Shown here piece after piece: positions 10,048-21,548 of a DNA stretch of 64,000 bases. The DNA is taken from assembly GCA_038277395.1 (NCBI GenBank), contig CM076193.1, positions 96,673,583-96,737,582 on the forward strand. Direction: 5' to 3'. This DNA is from Dryocosmus kuriphilus (taxonomy: Eukaryota > Arthropoda > Insecta > Hymenoptera > Cynipidae). Each line of letters opens with the position of its first letter. Positions within the stretch are counted from its first letter, which is position 1. The notes under the pieces were generated by a model. It was not told the DNA's origin. It did not search any database and saw nothing but the letters and a program-made list of their open reading frames with translations. The position numbers were made by a program, and so were the translations under genes.

Positions 10048-10920
10048 TCAAATTCTGAAAGCCCTTGCATTTAAACTTGGGTGGTTTTGAGAGCAATAGT
10101 CGCACGAAAATTGAGTGTTAGTTACGGAAAAACGTTCTCCAGTCTCATCTTTGCGCGCCTTAAGCGATTGCGCGTTTTCACTTCTTGGACGTTTATAACC
10201 TGATTTACCCTTTGGCAGGACGGGATTATCGTTTATCGGATGTATACGATAAACGGTTTCAGCGATACAAGAATAAAAATTATCTAACTTAGGCAAATTA
10301 TCTAATTTAAGAGTCTTTTCTCCCATTCTTCTCTGATTTCTTTAGGCAATGCACGCTCAAGAACACGTATTATGAAAGGCGGTTCAGGTTCAATACCAAG
10401 TAAACTAAGCGAACTTAGATTTTGTTTAGCATCATCTACAATTTTGGATAGAATACCAGGATACTGCAGTAATGACTGCTGTATCGAGAATTGCATCAAT
10501 ATGCTTAGAAATTAGAATTCTTTTGCGAGCATATGAAGTTTTCAATAAATCCAACGCGTCTTTGTAACCCTTTTCGGACGCGCTTAAATGAGCTATTTTA
10601 TTTGCTGCCGCGCCGTGTAAACAGCCGTGAAGATATTGAAATTTTACTTCGTAATCGATGTCTGGACGTTTGTCAGTCATACTACTAAATGTATTATAAA
10701 ATGAAATCCATTCGTTATAATCACCGCTGAACTTGGGTAATTTTGCTACTGGGAGTTTAAGCATCTTCTGCTTCTCGATGAACGTTGAACCTCCCGCGAA
10801 ATTACCAGACGAAATATTAGCTTGGGAATTTTCCGAGTTTTTTAAGGTCTCTTCATGTTCCGCGACTTTATAAAAAAGGTTCCGAATGTCCTCCACGAAT
10901 CCTATGTTTGGATTTAAAGA
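10048..10920 (-). pseudogene. BEL/Pao gag-like protein
   Basis: Three overlapping minus-strand frames (10432-10896, 10302-10499, 10048-10326) together give a BEL-type gag with a DUF1759-like core: LPKFSGDYNEWISFYNTF, YLHGCLHGAAANKIAHL, then the stretch around RVLERALPKEIREEWEKRL. A CX2C zinc-knuckle start (FSCDYCSQNHPS) lies near 10090-10130. The frame opens after a stop at about 10920 with no ATG, so the N-terminus is missing. Two frameshifts separate the parts. Confidence 0.78.
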
Positions 10921-10927
10921 TTAACGT

Positions 10928-10931
<4 letters not shown>

Positions 10932-11018
<87 letters not shown>
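10932..11018. repeat. A(87) homopolymer tract
   Basis: Eighty-seven consecutive A bases lie exactly between the truncated BEL/Pao gag and the LINE relic. The tract could be the poly(A) tail of an unrelated insertion or an assembly artefact at a collapsed join. Confidence 0.9.
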
Positions 11019-11020
<2 letters not shown>

Positions 11021-11660
11021 ATCGCGTTCGAAAGAAGCCATAAGAAGACAGTATGCAATATTGCTCTAAACGGAGAGGGAATTAAACAAGTTGATCATTT
11101 CATGTATATTGGAAACTTGTTTACTGCTGACGGAAAGGTAGATAAATTTCCAGACGTATAAACGAGGGTAGTAAAGTTATAGGCAGTGTAGGAGCCATTA
11201 ACAGAAGTAAAAATGTGACGAAGCCAAAATTGTAATATATAATTTTGTACTTGCACCTACTGTGCTGTATTGTAGCGATACTTGGGCATGCCAAGAAAAG
11301 GATAGAAGTAAAGTGAACCCGGTTGGAATGCGTTTCCTGCGGAATATTTGCGGTAAAGTACTAATGGATAGTCAGTAATGGGTGGGTTCTCAAAGAATGT
11401 GGTGTAGAAGAAACTCTGATGGATAAGAGTGAAAGAAATTTGTTGAGATGGTTTGGTCATTTTGAGAGAATGGATGAAGCACGTTAAACGAATCAAGTGT
11501 ATCTCGGTAAAGTGAACGGTTACGCACCGAGAGGTAGACCGAAGATAGAATGGTGGGAATCATATGTGAATGAGATTCTCAAGTGAAAGGATATAAAGAT
11601 CCATAGGAATACAAGAGCTTGCATGAAAAGATGTATGGATATAAAGGAAGCAAAAGTTGT
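11019..11660 (+). pseudogene. Non-LTR retrotransposon RT C-terminal relic
   Basis: With stops and shifts ignored, the plus strand gives the recurrent end of insect LINE reverse transcriptases: a YIGNLFTADGK-like segment (about 11105-11140), AVLVPTVLYCSDTW-like (about 11245-11290), MDKSERNLLRWFGHFERMDE (about 11415-11480) and APRGRPKIEWWESYVNEIL (about 11520-11580). At least three stops or shifts break it. The order LRWFGH...RM...GRPK..WW is characteristic of this C-terminal region. The upstream polymerase core is missing, as expected for 5'-truncated or rearranged LINE copies. Confidence 0.7.
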
Positions 11661-11699
11661 ATGACATGATAGAGATGTATGGGGAAAAATTGTCTATAA

Positions 11700-12041
11700 G
11701 AAATGTGTGACGATCGCCTGAAACGAATGATTTTGGATACTCACGGACCCTGGTGGAGGGCTTTGCCTAGTGAATATGGATTGGATTTAGCGTATGGATC
11801 CCCATATGGCTGTGCGAAGCTGTCCACCAGGGGTGGATCTATACCTTTCAATACGCACTCCTTTCCTTCCACCAGGATACAATTTTCCTAATCTCTGGTA
11901 ATGTAACAAGGCTAGAACCGAGAGAGTTACCCCGAAAGGGAAGTGGCTTAATGGTATAATAATAATAAATAATAATAGAACCGAGAGAATTTGTGCTTAC
12001 CCCGAAAGGGAAGCGGCTTGATGGTATAATAATAAATAATA
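11700..12041 (+). repeat. LINE 3' UTR with duplicated TAA-rich tail
   Basis: Downstream of the RT relic, two tail units follow each other (11915-11977 and 11978-12041). Each carries GAACCGAGAGA, ACCCCGAAAGGGAAG, then GGCTT(A/G)ATGGTATAATAATAA. Such (TAA)-type tails end several non-LTR clades. The duplicated tail could be slippage during target-primed reverse transcription or a second nested insertion. Confidence 0.55.
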
Positions 12042-12699
12042 CAATATTTGATTAGCAAGGGAGTCATTCTTTAAACATAAGCAGGAAAGTAAAATTTATA
12101 AAAATTAAAAATAGTGATAGCTGTGAATTATTGTACATCACATTTACATACGCATCAATTTTTTTAAATAATACAATGCTTTGGTAATTTAATTATTTAG
12201 ATTAAGTTGCACTTGACTAAGATTTGTTGGCATTTGATGCGGTGCTCCCAATTCTGCTCCCCAACCGTACTGCGCATATATCGCCCTGGTAGCCTAATTC
12301 ATTGGCTGTTCATCGCGCGCCCTTTGTAAATGATTAAATATGCAAATCATGGTTTACAGTATATCATAATTATAAAGTGCGTGAAAATATTAAAAATGAT
12401 TTGTAATTAATATTTGTAATAAAAAAAGTATTCCTTTGAATTTAAAATCGACCATTTACTTTTTAGGAGTAAAATCAAGTAATTATTTTATCTTTCACTC
12501 TAATAGTATATTTTGTGAAAATTATGATTTATTATGAAGTACTTTGGGTGTATTCTCTATTGATGTATTCATGTGCTCACTTTATGCGCACTTTGCTTCC
12601 TCATAGGCATCAAATAAATTTGCTTCCTCAAAGAGGGAGGTTTATTTAAGTTACATTAGTAATATATTCCAAACATTAAATAAGTTTGCCTCATATAAA
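12042..12699. other. AT-rich non-coding; fragment of a dispersed repeat
   Basis: No gene seen. About 12555-12640 (GTGCTCACTTTATGCGCAC, then CTTCCTCAT and a CCTC-rich segment) resembles, in reverse orientation, the stretch at 52585-52690, so it belongs to a dispersed repeat. Confidence 0.35.
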
Positions 12700-12703
12700 G
12701 AAA

Positions 12704-13125
12704 TTAAACAGTTTTCTTGAATTTTATAAATCGCTATTGATAGATTATGAAAGGTCATGGAATGTTTGTCAAAAGATCCTTCTATGCGTCTGGAAGACAC
12801 GAGCACATGCATCATATAAAGTACTGTCGTATACACAAGATAAACAATTTACTTTTCAAATTTATAAATTGGTATTGCTAGATCATAAGAGTTCATGAAG
12901 GTTCTTTAGTAGATCTTTTGACGCGTTTCAAAGACGTGAACAGATACATGAGATACAGTACTGTCGTATTCCTAATGTAAAAAATGTTTTACTCACATAA
13001 ACAGAGTAAACAATATTTTGAAACTTCATAAATCGGTACTAGCAGGTCATAAGGGGTTCCACAATAGGTCAATCGATGCGTTTTGAGGACGTGAGCAAAT
13101 ACATCACATATAGTATTGTTGTTTT
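12704..13125. repeat. Three diverged tandem units of about 115-165 bp
   Basis: Units start near 12704, 12841 and 13007. Each has AAACA(G/A)T(T), then TTATAAAT(C/T)G, a GATCATAAG-like word, GCGT(T)T..., GACGTGA(A/G)CA and ACATCATATA(G)AGTA...TGTCGT. Divergence is high, so the array is old. The next element (Helentron-like copy A) starts right after it. Confidence 0.6.
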
Positions 13126-13138
13126 TCGAATATAACAA

Positions 13139-14393
13139 TTCTCATCGCGCGCCTACGGTGCGCGGTCTAGTGGTCGTCGCGCTTCGCGCTCCGATATATT
13201 TAAACCTCGCGCTTCACGCTGGGATGTTTTTGATCCTTGCACATCGTGCTCGGTATTCCTTACTTGGGTCTTAAAATTTCAAAACACCTACTTTTAATGA
13301 GATTATTTATTAAATTTGAATTTTTTATTAAAAATTACAAAAGAAATTATTTTACTTAAGGTTCTATCAACCTTAAGGAATACATTCTCATCATGACACT
13401 CGCGCTTCGCGCTCGACAATTACATTTTTTTAAAACACATTGTAGATTGGTAAAGTTTTTTCTGATTTTCCAAATTTTCACAATGCAGGATTTCGATTCT
13501 TAAAAGTAAAACGATAAGTCTTATAAATAAATTTTGTAGCTCTTTCCAAGGTGAACAATTCTGCTTGTTAATATTTTCTCATATTTTGCATAGTTTTGCT
13601 GAAAAGTGGTTTTCTTTATATTTCATAACATATTTCACGAATAACTCAAAAACTACGCGTCTGTGCAAAAAAATGATGGAGAGCAAATTTGTAGATCTTT
13701 TTGAGATGAACAACTTTGTCTGTTATTATTTTTTTAGTATCTTGCATAGTTTGTCCGGAAATTTGAATTTTTTATTTTTAATAACATTTTCTCGATTAAA
13801 CTAAAAACCGTGCATTTTATCAAAAAAAAATGGTTAATACAAAATTTGTAGATCCTTTCGAGTTGAACAACTTTGTTTATTATCATTTTTTTCGTATCTT
13901 GAATATTTTGGCAAGAAACCACAGTTTTCTATTTTTAATAACGTTTTCTCGATTAAAACAAAAACCGTGCATTTTATCAAAAAATGGTTAAAACAAAATT
14001 TTAAAATTTTTTTTAGATGAGCAGTTTCACTCTTTACTGTTTTTTTTTGTATCTCGCATATTTTAGCCGGAAAATGGATTTTTTGATTTTGTAAAAACCG
14101 TTTTTGATGAATAAAACCATAACCACTGGTCAAAAACCGCTGGTTAACGAACTCGTCCTTTCTTTTTTTACGCCTTAAAGAAGTGTGCCAAAGCGCAATT
14201 CAATCCGATTAGCCCTTTGAAATTTATCGTGGGAACAGGCGACAACGGCAACGACGACGACGACAACAGACAGACACCGTCGTAAAACATGTTTTTTCGG
14301 ATTCAGGGTGTCACGAAACGTCGAGATTTGATGAAATCCGCGAAAGTCAGTTTTCACATAAAACTAGTACATTTCTCATTGAGATAAGAATGT
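13139..14393 (-). mobile_element. Helentron-like element, copy A
   Basis: Reverse orientation. The 5' end (GATAAGAATGT, then A's) is at 14393. A short GAC microsatellite lies at about 14235-14265, internal units of about 150 bp at about 13540-14060, and the 3' GC-rich part (CTCATCGCGCGCC and CGCGCTTCGCGCTC) at 13139-13200. The terminal hairpin is lost at 13139. Length about 1.25 kb. Confidence 0.7.
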
Positions 14394-15508
14394 AAAAAGA
14401 TTCTCATATAAACAAGTTTTTTCTTTCTAAACTAAAAAAAAAAACATTTCTAACTATCCAAATTTCATAGCTCTTTTACTTTTCAAGATATGGTAAACAG
14501 AAAAAAGTTATAGACACATGGACGCGGGTATTTTTTAAAAATTGCATTTTTAAGTTCCTGTGTTCGAATTATATCGAAATATGTCAAAAAAAAGTATACT
14601 TGAAAATTTACATTATTGCAAACCTCTCTCTACGAAGAATCAGTTAAATCATATAATTGTTTAGGGGTATTGAAATACAACAATAATTGGAATTGGTACT
14701 AATATTTTTATTAAAATGATAAGAGTATTGCTGTTGATATTTTCATTGTTAATGAAATGATATTTGTTTTTGAATAGATACAGAATAAGATTAACAAAAA
14801 AACGATAATTCAAAATTTTAGTATTAGAACTCAATGAATCGAGTAGTATTATGACTATAATATGCTCTATCCAATGAGAGAATACCTAAACTTTGCGCAT
14901 CTTTTATTATTTGGGCGGAAATACCGTCCCGTCAAGGAAGGAGTTTCCACGAACCTTTTTTTTGTCAGGTCAATTTTTTCACATTGAGGGAACGTTCGGT
15001 GCCATATTTCTTTTCGAAAAGATAGGACAGATTGTTTTGAAGTCAGTCGAATAGTTCAGTTTATACGTAGCTTTTAATAATTTAATTTGGGCGTTCTTCC
15101 AAGAAAAAAAGTATCGATTCTCAAGATCGAACTTGAGAAAATCCACAATTATCCATATCTGAAATAGTCCGAATTTATTCGAAACGATCCAAAGAAGCAA
15201 GTTTTCAATCTTTCTCAACCCTTTTAAAGCCGTGTGTAAATTCCAAATTCAATCCGAATCAGACTCAATTCTCAATCTTTCTCAATCCGTGCATCAACAC
15301 CAGGTTTAATCCGACTCGCACGCCATACCGAATCCACCTTTTAATCCGTGTATTCAATCCGATGAATCTGAGGATCATCCAGAAAGTGTTTTCAATCCTT
15401 TTCATTCAGTCAGTTCAGTTCTTCTAAATTCGTGCGCGAACATTAACTTCAATCTGAATTCGTATTTCAATCCTTTAGTTCAAAACCTTTTAAAATTTGC
15501 AAATATTA
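14394..15508. other. Non-coding with AATCC-rich stretch
   Basis: No gene supported. About 15230-15490 is rich in degenerate words such as TTTCAATCC, AATCCGA and AATCCGTG at irregular spacing, which looks like an eroded short-period tandem array. The remainder is AT-rich with no pattern I recognise. Confidence 0.35.
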
Positions 15509-17280
15509 ATATTGGGTTAGTTCAGGCTGGTCCTCGGAATGGTTGAGGATTTACTATTTTAGAAAATCCTTGAAATTTTCAGTTTTCACGCATCTTTTAA
15601 CCTTTTAAGAATTATTTACACAAATCTCATAATTTATCAAATTTTGTCAGTAATAATACTGCATTACACTGTAGAGTTGCTTTAGGAAAAGCCTAGCATT
15701 TTTTGTTTCTGCGTCTCACCGCTTTGGAGATACGAGATAAATCAAAATTTTAATTTAGTTTACAATTTTTAAAATCTTACTGGGTTAGTAGTCTAGGATG
15801 GCCGAGGGCCACTCTTCATTATACACCCCTGAAAATTTGGTGAGTTTTCATGTATCTCACCGTTGTAGAGATAAATCCAAAATTATTTTTACATTCTCAT
15901 CAGAGAAGGTATTAGATTTATACAAAATTTGACTTTCGCGGATTTCATGAAATCTCCACGTTTTAAGACCTCCTGAATTCGAAAAAATGGTTTTTACTAC
16001 CGTGTCTGTCTGTCTGTTGTCGTCGTTGTCGTCTGTTCCCACGATAACTTTCGAAGGACTAATCGGATTGGATTGCGCTTTGGTACACTACTTTAAGGTC
16101 CAAAAAGAAAGGACGAGTTCGTTAACCAGCGGTTTTTGACTAACGGTTATGGTTTTATCCATCAAAAACGGTTTTCACAAAATCAAAAAATCCATTTTCC
16201 GGCTAAACTATGAGAGATACAAAAAAAATGTAAGAAAGTAAAATTGTTCATCTTAAAAAAATCTACAAATTTTATCTTAACCGTTTTTCGATAAAATGAA
16301 CGGTTTTTGATTTAATCAAGAAAACGCTATTAAAATTAAAAAACTCTGGTTTCCCGCCAAAATATTCAAGATACAAAAAAGTGGCAAAGAACAAAGTTGT
16401 TCAATTTAAAACGATCTACAAATTTTGTTTCAACCATTTTTTGATAAAATGCACGGTTTTTGTTTTAATCGATAAAACGTTATTAAAAATGAAAAATTTC
16501 AAATTTCCCGCCAAATTATGGAAGATACGGAAAAATAATAATAAAAACAAAATTGTTCGCCTCAAAAAGGTCTACAAATTTGCTTTCTATCATTTTTTTG
16601 ATCAGATGCGTAGTTTTTGAGTTATTCGTGAAATATTGTATGAAATATAAAGCAAACCACTTTTCAGCAAAACTGTGCAAGATATGAGAAAATATTAACA
16701 AGCAGAATTGTTCACCTTGGAAAGAGCTACAAAATTTATTCGTTAAGACTCATCGTTTTACTTTTAAGAATCGAAATCCTCTATTGTGAAAATTTGGAAA
16801 ATCACTAAAAAACTTTACCAATCTACAATGCGTTTTAAAAAATGTAATTATCGAGCGCGAAGCGCGAGTGTCATGATGAGAATGTATTCCTTAAGGGCGA
16901 TAGAGCCTTAAGTAAAATAATTTCTTTTGGAATTTTTAATTTAAAGGTTTATACCATCCAGAAACACCGAGCGCGTAGCGCGAGGTGAATAATCTATCGA
17001 GCGCGAAGCGCGAGTGCCAACAGACGCGCGCTCTAGGTGCGCTCATACTTCGCGCGGAGCGCGCGATGAGAATGTGCCCGCGAAGCGGGCAGATTTTTTT
17101 TTTTAATTTCGAAAGTTTTTTTACTGGGTTAGTTTAAGGTGGAAGATGAGCATCCCCGTTTATGAAACATTTAAAAATCTGGTTAGTTTCGCGTATCTCT
17201 CGCCGTTTTTGAGATAAGTCTAAACTTTGATATTTTCTTTCTCACAATTTTGAAGATAACTCAAAATTATGAATTTTTTT
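15509..17280. repeat. Diverged tandem units of about 265 bp, interrupted by copy B
   Basis: Units begin with (A)(C/T)TGGGTTAGT at about 15513, 15780 and 17124. Each has a TCTCACCG(C/T)T...GAGATA(A)...AAATC word about 60-200 bases later. The second unit is split at a T tract by the Helentron-like copy B (15891-17093): GATAAATCCAAAATTATTTT continues after the insertion as TTAATTTCGAAAG. Confidence 0.6.
15891..17093 (+). mobile_element. Helentron-like element, copy B
   Basis: Starts ACATTCTCATCAGAGAAGG after a T tract. It continues with the GTC microsatellite (about 16005-16035) and four internal units of about 150 bp. It ends GATGAGAATGT, then GCCCGCGAAGCGGGC and AGA before another T tract. 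Its 5' block (TTAGATTTATACAAAATTTG) matches copy E and differs from the others, which defines a subfamily. Confidence 0.75.
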
Positions 17281-18948
17281 AAACATCTGAATTCATGATA
17301 AACGTATCATGATTGAATATTTGTTCATTAAATTATTTATCATAATAATATTTGTTAACGTAAGGCTATTGTTCGTTACTAGTTATCATTCTTATTTTAT
17401 AATAGGTCTGAACAATTATAATGAAGAAAATCATTTTTTCTAGGAGATAATAACGTACTTGGGATTTTGTTTATGTCATTTGCTTATATTAATTAAGTTT
17501 GGTAGTAAATATCGACGCCTCCATACTAGATAACTCCAGTTCGTGTTAGCTTGGTAGATAACTGGAGATTGATTTTGTTTCTTATATTACTCCAGGTCTG
17601 TTTTGCACGTAACTTAAATCGAAACTTACTGGTGTTGGTTAAAGGAAATTTGAAATGCTTACTCTTAGATGTACGGTCCTGACTCCACATATAATCGTAT
17701 TCTCCACCTTCCGACGACAAGAAAGAAAACTCACAAAATATGCGGGGACTGGCGTGATCCTCGGGTCCATAAGATGCTGTCCTAGGTATATTTGCACTGA
17801 TCAAATAAATATATTGTGGTAAATTTCCCGATTTACTTCGAAAATAAAATTGACAGGGCGTGCGTGTGAGGACCTATATTTGTGTTGGACTTTGCCATCT
17901 GATGAGGCTGCACTAGCGCTTCTGACGGTACGCTAAGTTATCGGGGAGACCTTACTTATTAATCTCTACAGTTTCGATGCAAGAAACATCTAAGGATAAG
18001 GCAGTTTTCACTGCAGAAATACAAATTTCAATAAAATTGCGTAAACAAATATCGAAATAGTTTTTAAAGATACTATGTGTAAATGGACCAATTTTATAGA
18101 TAAGCAAATTTATAATTTTATGTAAATTTCCAAATTCAGGTATTTATAAATTTACTAAGTTAGAGTAAAAATTTTACATTGACCAATTTGCAAAGATATG
18201 AAATTTAGAAATTACCAATCTTACCAAATTCGGAGTTCTAAAAATTAAAAACTGGGTTCTCTGCAAATTTATTTTGGAAATATAGATTTAGCAATTTTAC
18301 TTATACAGCAAGGACACGAGTCACCCAGTCATAGGCAGTATAATGTATAGAACTATAATATAAAATGCAACCCCTTATACACGGGTGTACTGTAAATATT
18401 GAACAGGGTGCTTTTACACTTATTTCAAATTTACCGCTCAAAATGATCCAACTATTCCAAAATGATGAAACTGTCAGATAAACATAACCAATCCATATTA
18501 AACGTAAATATTTAAAATAACAAATCAAAATAAGTTGAAAAGGCCCGATTATAAATAGAAAATGCAAATAAAATAAATAAACCATCGTTAAGCTACGTAC
18601 AAGTGAAATTTGTAGTGTAACTAGAGTTGAGAATAAAAATTTCCCTTCCCAAGTGTCATTGCATAATAACAAGTTTTCAACAATTTAATAATAAAATTAA
18701 ATAAAAAATCTCATGGCTATTCAGAAAAAAATTTGAGCGAATACATCCCCTAAGAATTTTTTCCATGCGTTGCATATAATCGATAGCGAACACAAGAATA
18801 AAATTTGCATTCCACGGTAAGTAAATAAACATACTATTTTCAATAATCACTTACTTATTTAATTCATACAATCAATTCATTCAAAATAAATTTTCGTTAA
18901 ATTTCAAGTAACAATTGCTTGTTAAAAAGTTATTAAGTTCACCCTTTT
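17281..18948. other. Non-coding, nothing recognised
   Basis: AT-rich sequence with no repeat structure or coding signal that I can support. The minus-strand frames at 17526-17804 and 18301-18672 have no recognisable motif and lie among stops on both sides. Confidence 0.3.
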
Positions 18949-19144
18949 GTGTTGTGGTCTGCTAAGAGGACAACAGGATTCTCGTTCATCTCCCCTGGTG
19001 GCCCTGGAAAGGGTCGGTCGTTTTTCTATGTTCAGGGGGCGGGGAGGTCGGCTTCAACGTCCGAGCCCTTCTCGCACTGTGTTCAAGGGGGGGGGGGGTC
19101 TGCAGTGGGTTCACCGGTGATGCTTCCCGGAGGGCATCGACCAA
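18949..19144. other. GC-rich stretch at the gap edge
   Basis: An unusually GC-rich block for this window (CCTGGTGGCCCTGGAAAGGG, a G(12) tract near 19087-19098) ends at the assembly gap. It may be the edge of an element whose interior lies in the gap. Confidence 0.3.
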
Positions 19145-19644
19145 NNNNNNNNNNNNNNNNNNNNNNNNNNNNNNNNNNNNNNNNNNNNNNNNNNNNNNNN
19201 NNNNNNNNNNNNNNNNNNNNNNNNNNNNNNNNNNNNNNNNNNNNNNNNNNNNNNNNNNNNNNNNNNNNNNNNNNNNNNNNNNNNNNNNNNNNNNNNNNNN
19301 NNNNNNNNNNNNNNNNNNNNNNNNNNNNNNNNNNNNNNNNNNNNNNNNNNNNNNNNNNNNNNNNNNNNNNNNNNNNNNNNNNNNNNNNNNNNNNNNNNNN
19401 NNNNNNNNNNNNNNNNNNNNNNNNNNNNNNNNNNNNNNNNNNNNNNNNNNNNNNNNNNNNNNNNNNNNNNNNNNNNNNNNNNNNNNNNNNNNNNNNNNNN
19501 NNNNNNNNNNNNNNNNNNNNNNNNNNNNNNNNNNNNNNNNNNNNNNNNNNNNNNNNNNNNNNNNNNNNNNNNNNNNNNNNNNNNNNNNNNNNNNNNNNNN
19601 NNNNNNNNNNNNNNNNNNNNNNNNNNNNNNNNNNNNNNNNNNNN
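19145..19644. other. Assembly gap, 500 N
   Basis: Exactly 500 N, probably a fixed-size scaffold gap, so the real distance is unknown. Any frame drawn across it is meaningless. Confidence 0.98.
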
Positions 19645-21117
19645 CCGACTGAAACTCAACGAAGACAACACTTTGACATTTTTAGTCATATGTCGGGAAC
19701 CCTTAAAGTTTTTTTGAAGGTTTATTAGCTTAAGTTGAAGATAAGATTAAAAAGAATGTGTAGCAATAATTTCAGATATTTGCCACAACTTCCCTAGTTT
19801 AGGGGACGAGTTTAAGTCAAGGTACAAAATTCGAGAGTCTTGAATTTTTTTATAAAACTTCTCACGTGTTATATCCGCTTCAAAAGCTCGTTTCTTTTGA
19901 ACGAGTGATCATGTTCCAAAGTCAGCAGTGATCTTTTAGTACCACTGGCGCTAGCCGTGTAGACAATTTTATTTCCGACGAGTGTACCATCCAATAAGAC
20001 TACTACTAGTCGAGTCAATGAGGGTTTTCTGGTCTGAATTCTTTCGGTAAAGACCGATTGACATGAAATGTGGAAAGTAGTTAGGAAATAGCTGAAATAA
20101 AAATTTATATATTGTCGATGTGCGCATTTGCCCTGGGGGTGGATTCCACCCCTTCTCAGGGGTGGAAATCATGGCATTAAAAATAACCGCAGAAATCGAT
20201 AGAGAAATGAATTCTAAACAAAAGGTTTCCTATGAAGTTATTTCGGTAAATGAGTACTTTTTGACTTATTGGTGATTGAAAATGTTGATTTTTCATGTAA
20301 AAAGAGCATGTTTTTGAACGGTCTTTTACGAATTGCTCAAAAACCCTACATTTTATCAAAAAAATTGTTAGGAACAAAAATGAAGCTTATAAAAAAAGAA
20401 GGCTGCTTTTTTATATTTCTGTAGATGCAATGCATACAGAGTTATGGCTGGTTGAGGTGACTTCTTGTCCGCCCAAAACTGAAGTCAAAGCATTCAACGT
20501 TAAATAACGGAAAAACGGAAAAATTGTAGAGGAAAATGCATTGAATATTTTTCAAAGCACTTCAAAAAAACCTTTAAAATGAGCTTCGGTACAAATAAAA
20601 CTGTTTACTCACTTTTTCGGACAAAAAATCAGTATTAAAACCGATGGCTTTTACCATACGGTTTGAAATTGAAAGAAATCCTTCTACAATTTACTTTACT
20701 TATATGCTAATGATATGATCTAAGAAGTTTCATCGGTTTAGGATGCTTGTTTTTGAAAAAATTTTGATTTAAATTTGAAGATTATTCAAATTTCTTTAAA
20801 AAATTAATTTTTTTAAAAATAGTTCAAAAAATAAAGAAGATATATAAAAAATGCTAGAGTACAAAAATGAAGGGTTTTTTTATTGAATATTTTTATTTTT
20901 TTTTTTATTTGTCCAGAATGAAAATTAAGTGAGACATCACAGCTAGAAGTTTGCATTTAAGTGCGAGAACCACGTATCTCGAATACTTTAAACTCTAAAA
21001 TCTCAAAAACAAAGGATTCAAGAAAATTCAACTCTATAGAACTTGTAGCTCTTAAAATTTGCTGTTAAATGGTTTTCGGAACGATTAAATAGCTTAAAAA
21101 TTAAGGAAGTAAGCGAT
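19645..21117. other. Dispersed-repeat-like non-coding region
   Basis: Contains motifs typical of transposon interiors, such as the inverted pair GGGGGTGGATTCCACCCC at about 20137-20154 and AAAACCCTACATTTTATCAAA (about 20339-20359), which resembles the internal units of the Helentron-like family. No continuous gene was found. It probably belongs to the same large unidentified element as the ORF relic at 21118-21453. Confidence 0.35.
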
Positions 21118-21453
21118 GAAAAATCAGCGGTAACGCTCTGTGTGAGCACATGAAAAGAGTTTACTTGCAAAGGCAGATGTGGCTGGGAAACCAAAATATT
21201 CGTCCAACTAATTGGGGTTGAATTAATAATGAAGCCTCTTTACAACTAATAAAAATGCTTTAATCAGCCTGTCCCAGAAGAGCTTCTCAAAATGATATTT
21301 TGCAATTACAAAACAGGGTGCGGTGCAGCTTATAGCTGCCGAAAAGTTGGACTTAACTGTCAGAATTGTCCTCCAATCACCGACCAAGAGGAGGTCGACA
21401 GCGATGATAGTTTTGATGAATAATTTAAATTTTATTTTAATAATAAAACATTC
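21118..21453 (+). pseudogene. Relic of a transposon-associated Cys-rich ORF
   Basis: The plus strand reads LCEHMKRVYLQRQMWLGN, then RPTNWG followed by a stop. One frameshift later come PVPEELLKMIFCNYKTGCGA, AYSCRKVGLNCQNCPP and an acidic end SDDSFDE with a stop at about 21453. The pattern PEELLKxIFCNxKxGCG...CxCRKxGLxC is the C-terminus of an uncharacterised ORF repeatedly found in insect transposable elements. One stop and one shift make it a relic. AATAAA follows at about 21440-21445. Confidence 0.6.
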
Positions 21454-21548
21454 TCTTATAATGTGCATAAAATATTTTTATTTTTCCCCTTCAATCTTTT
21501 GATAATTTCAATTATCAATTTTAAATAAACATAGTGGTTACTTTTAAT

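Larger units (their letters stand above)
4708..10920 (-). mobile_element. BEL/Pao LTR retrotransposon, degenerate, 5' end missing
   Basis: Read on the minus strand, the order is gag (from about 10920), protease, reverse transcriptase, RNase H, integrase with its zinc-binding and C-terminal domains, then a polypurine tract and a likely LTR at 4708-5109. This gene order, the LDTCAT-type protease motif and the C-terminal DUF5641-like domain are typical of BEL/Pao. Without the SINE inserted in the integrase the element is about 5.5 kb. At least five frame breaks separate the domains, so it cannot encode a working polyprotein. No 5' LTR was found: the gag frame starts next to an 87-A tract at 10932, so the 5' end was lost or collapsed in assembly. 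Confidence 0.88.

Noticed and set aside
13140..13210. CpG-rich GCGCGC and CGCGAAGCGCG words as a CpG island or promoter
   Set aside because: They occur at the same place in every copy of the element and belong to its 3' end.
18949..19728. 259-residue open frame
   Set aside because: Most of it is the 500-N gap; the real residues on each side are unrelated GC-rich sequence.
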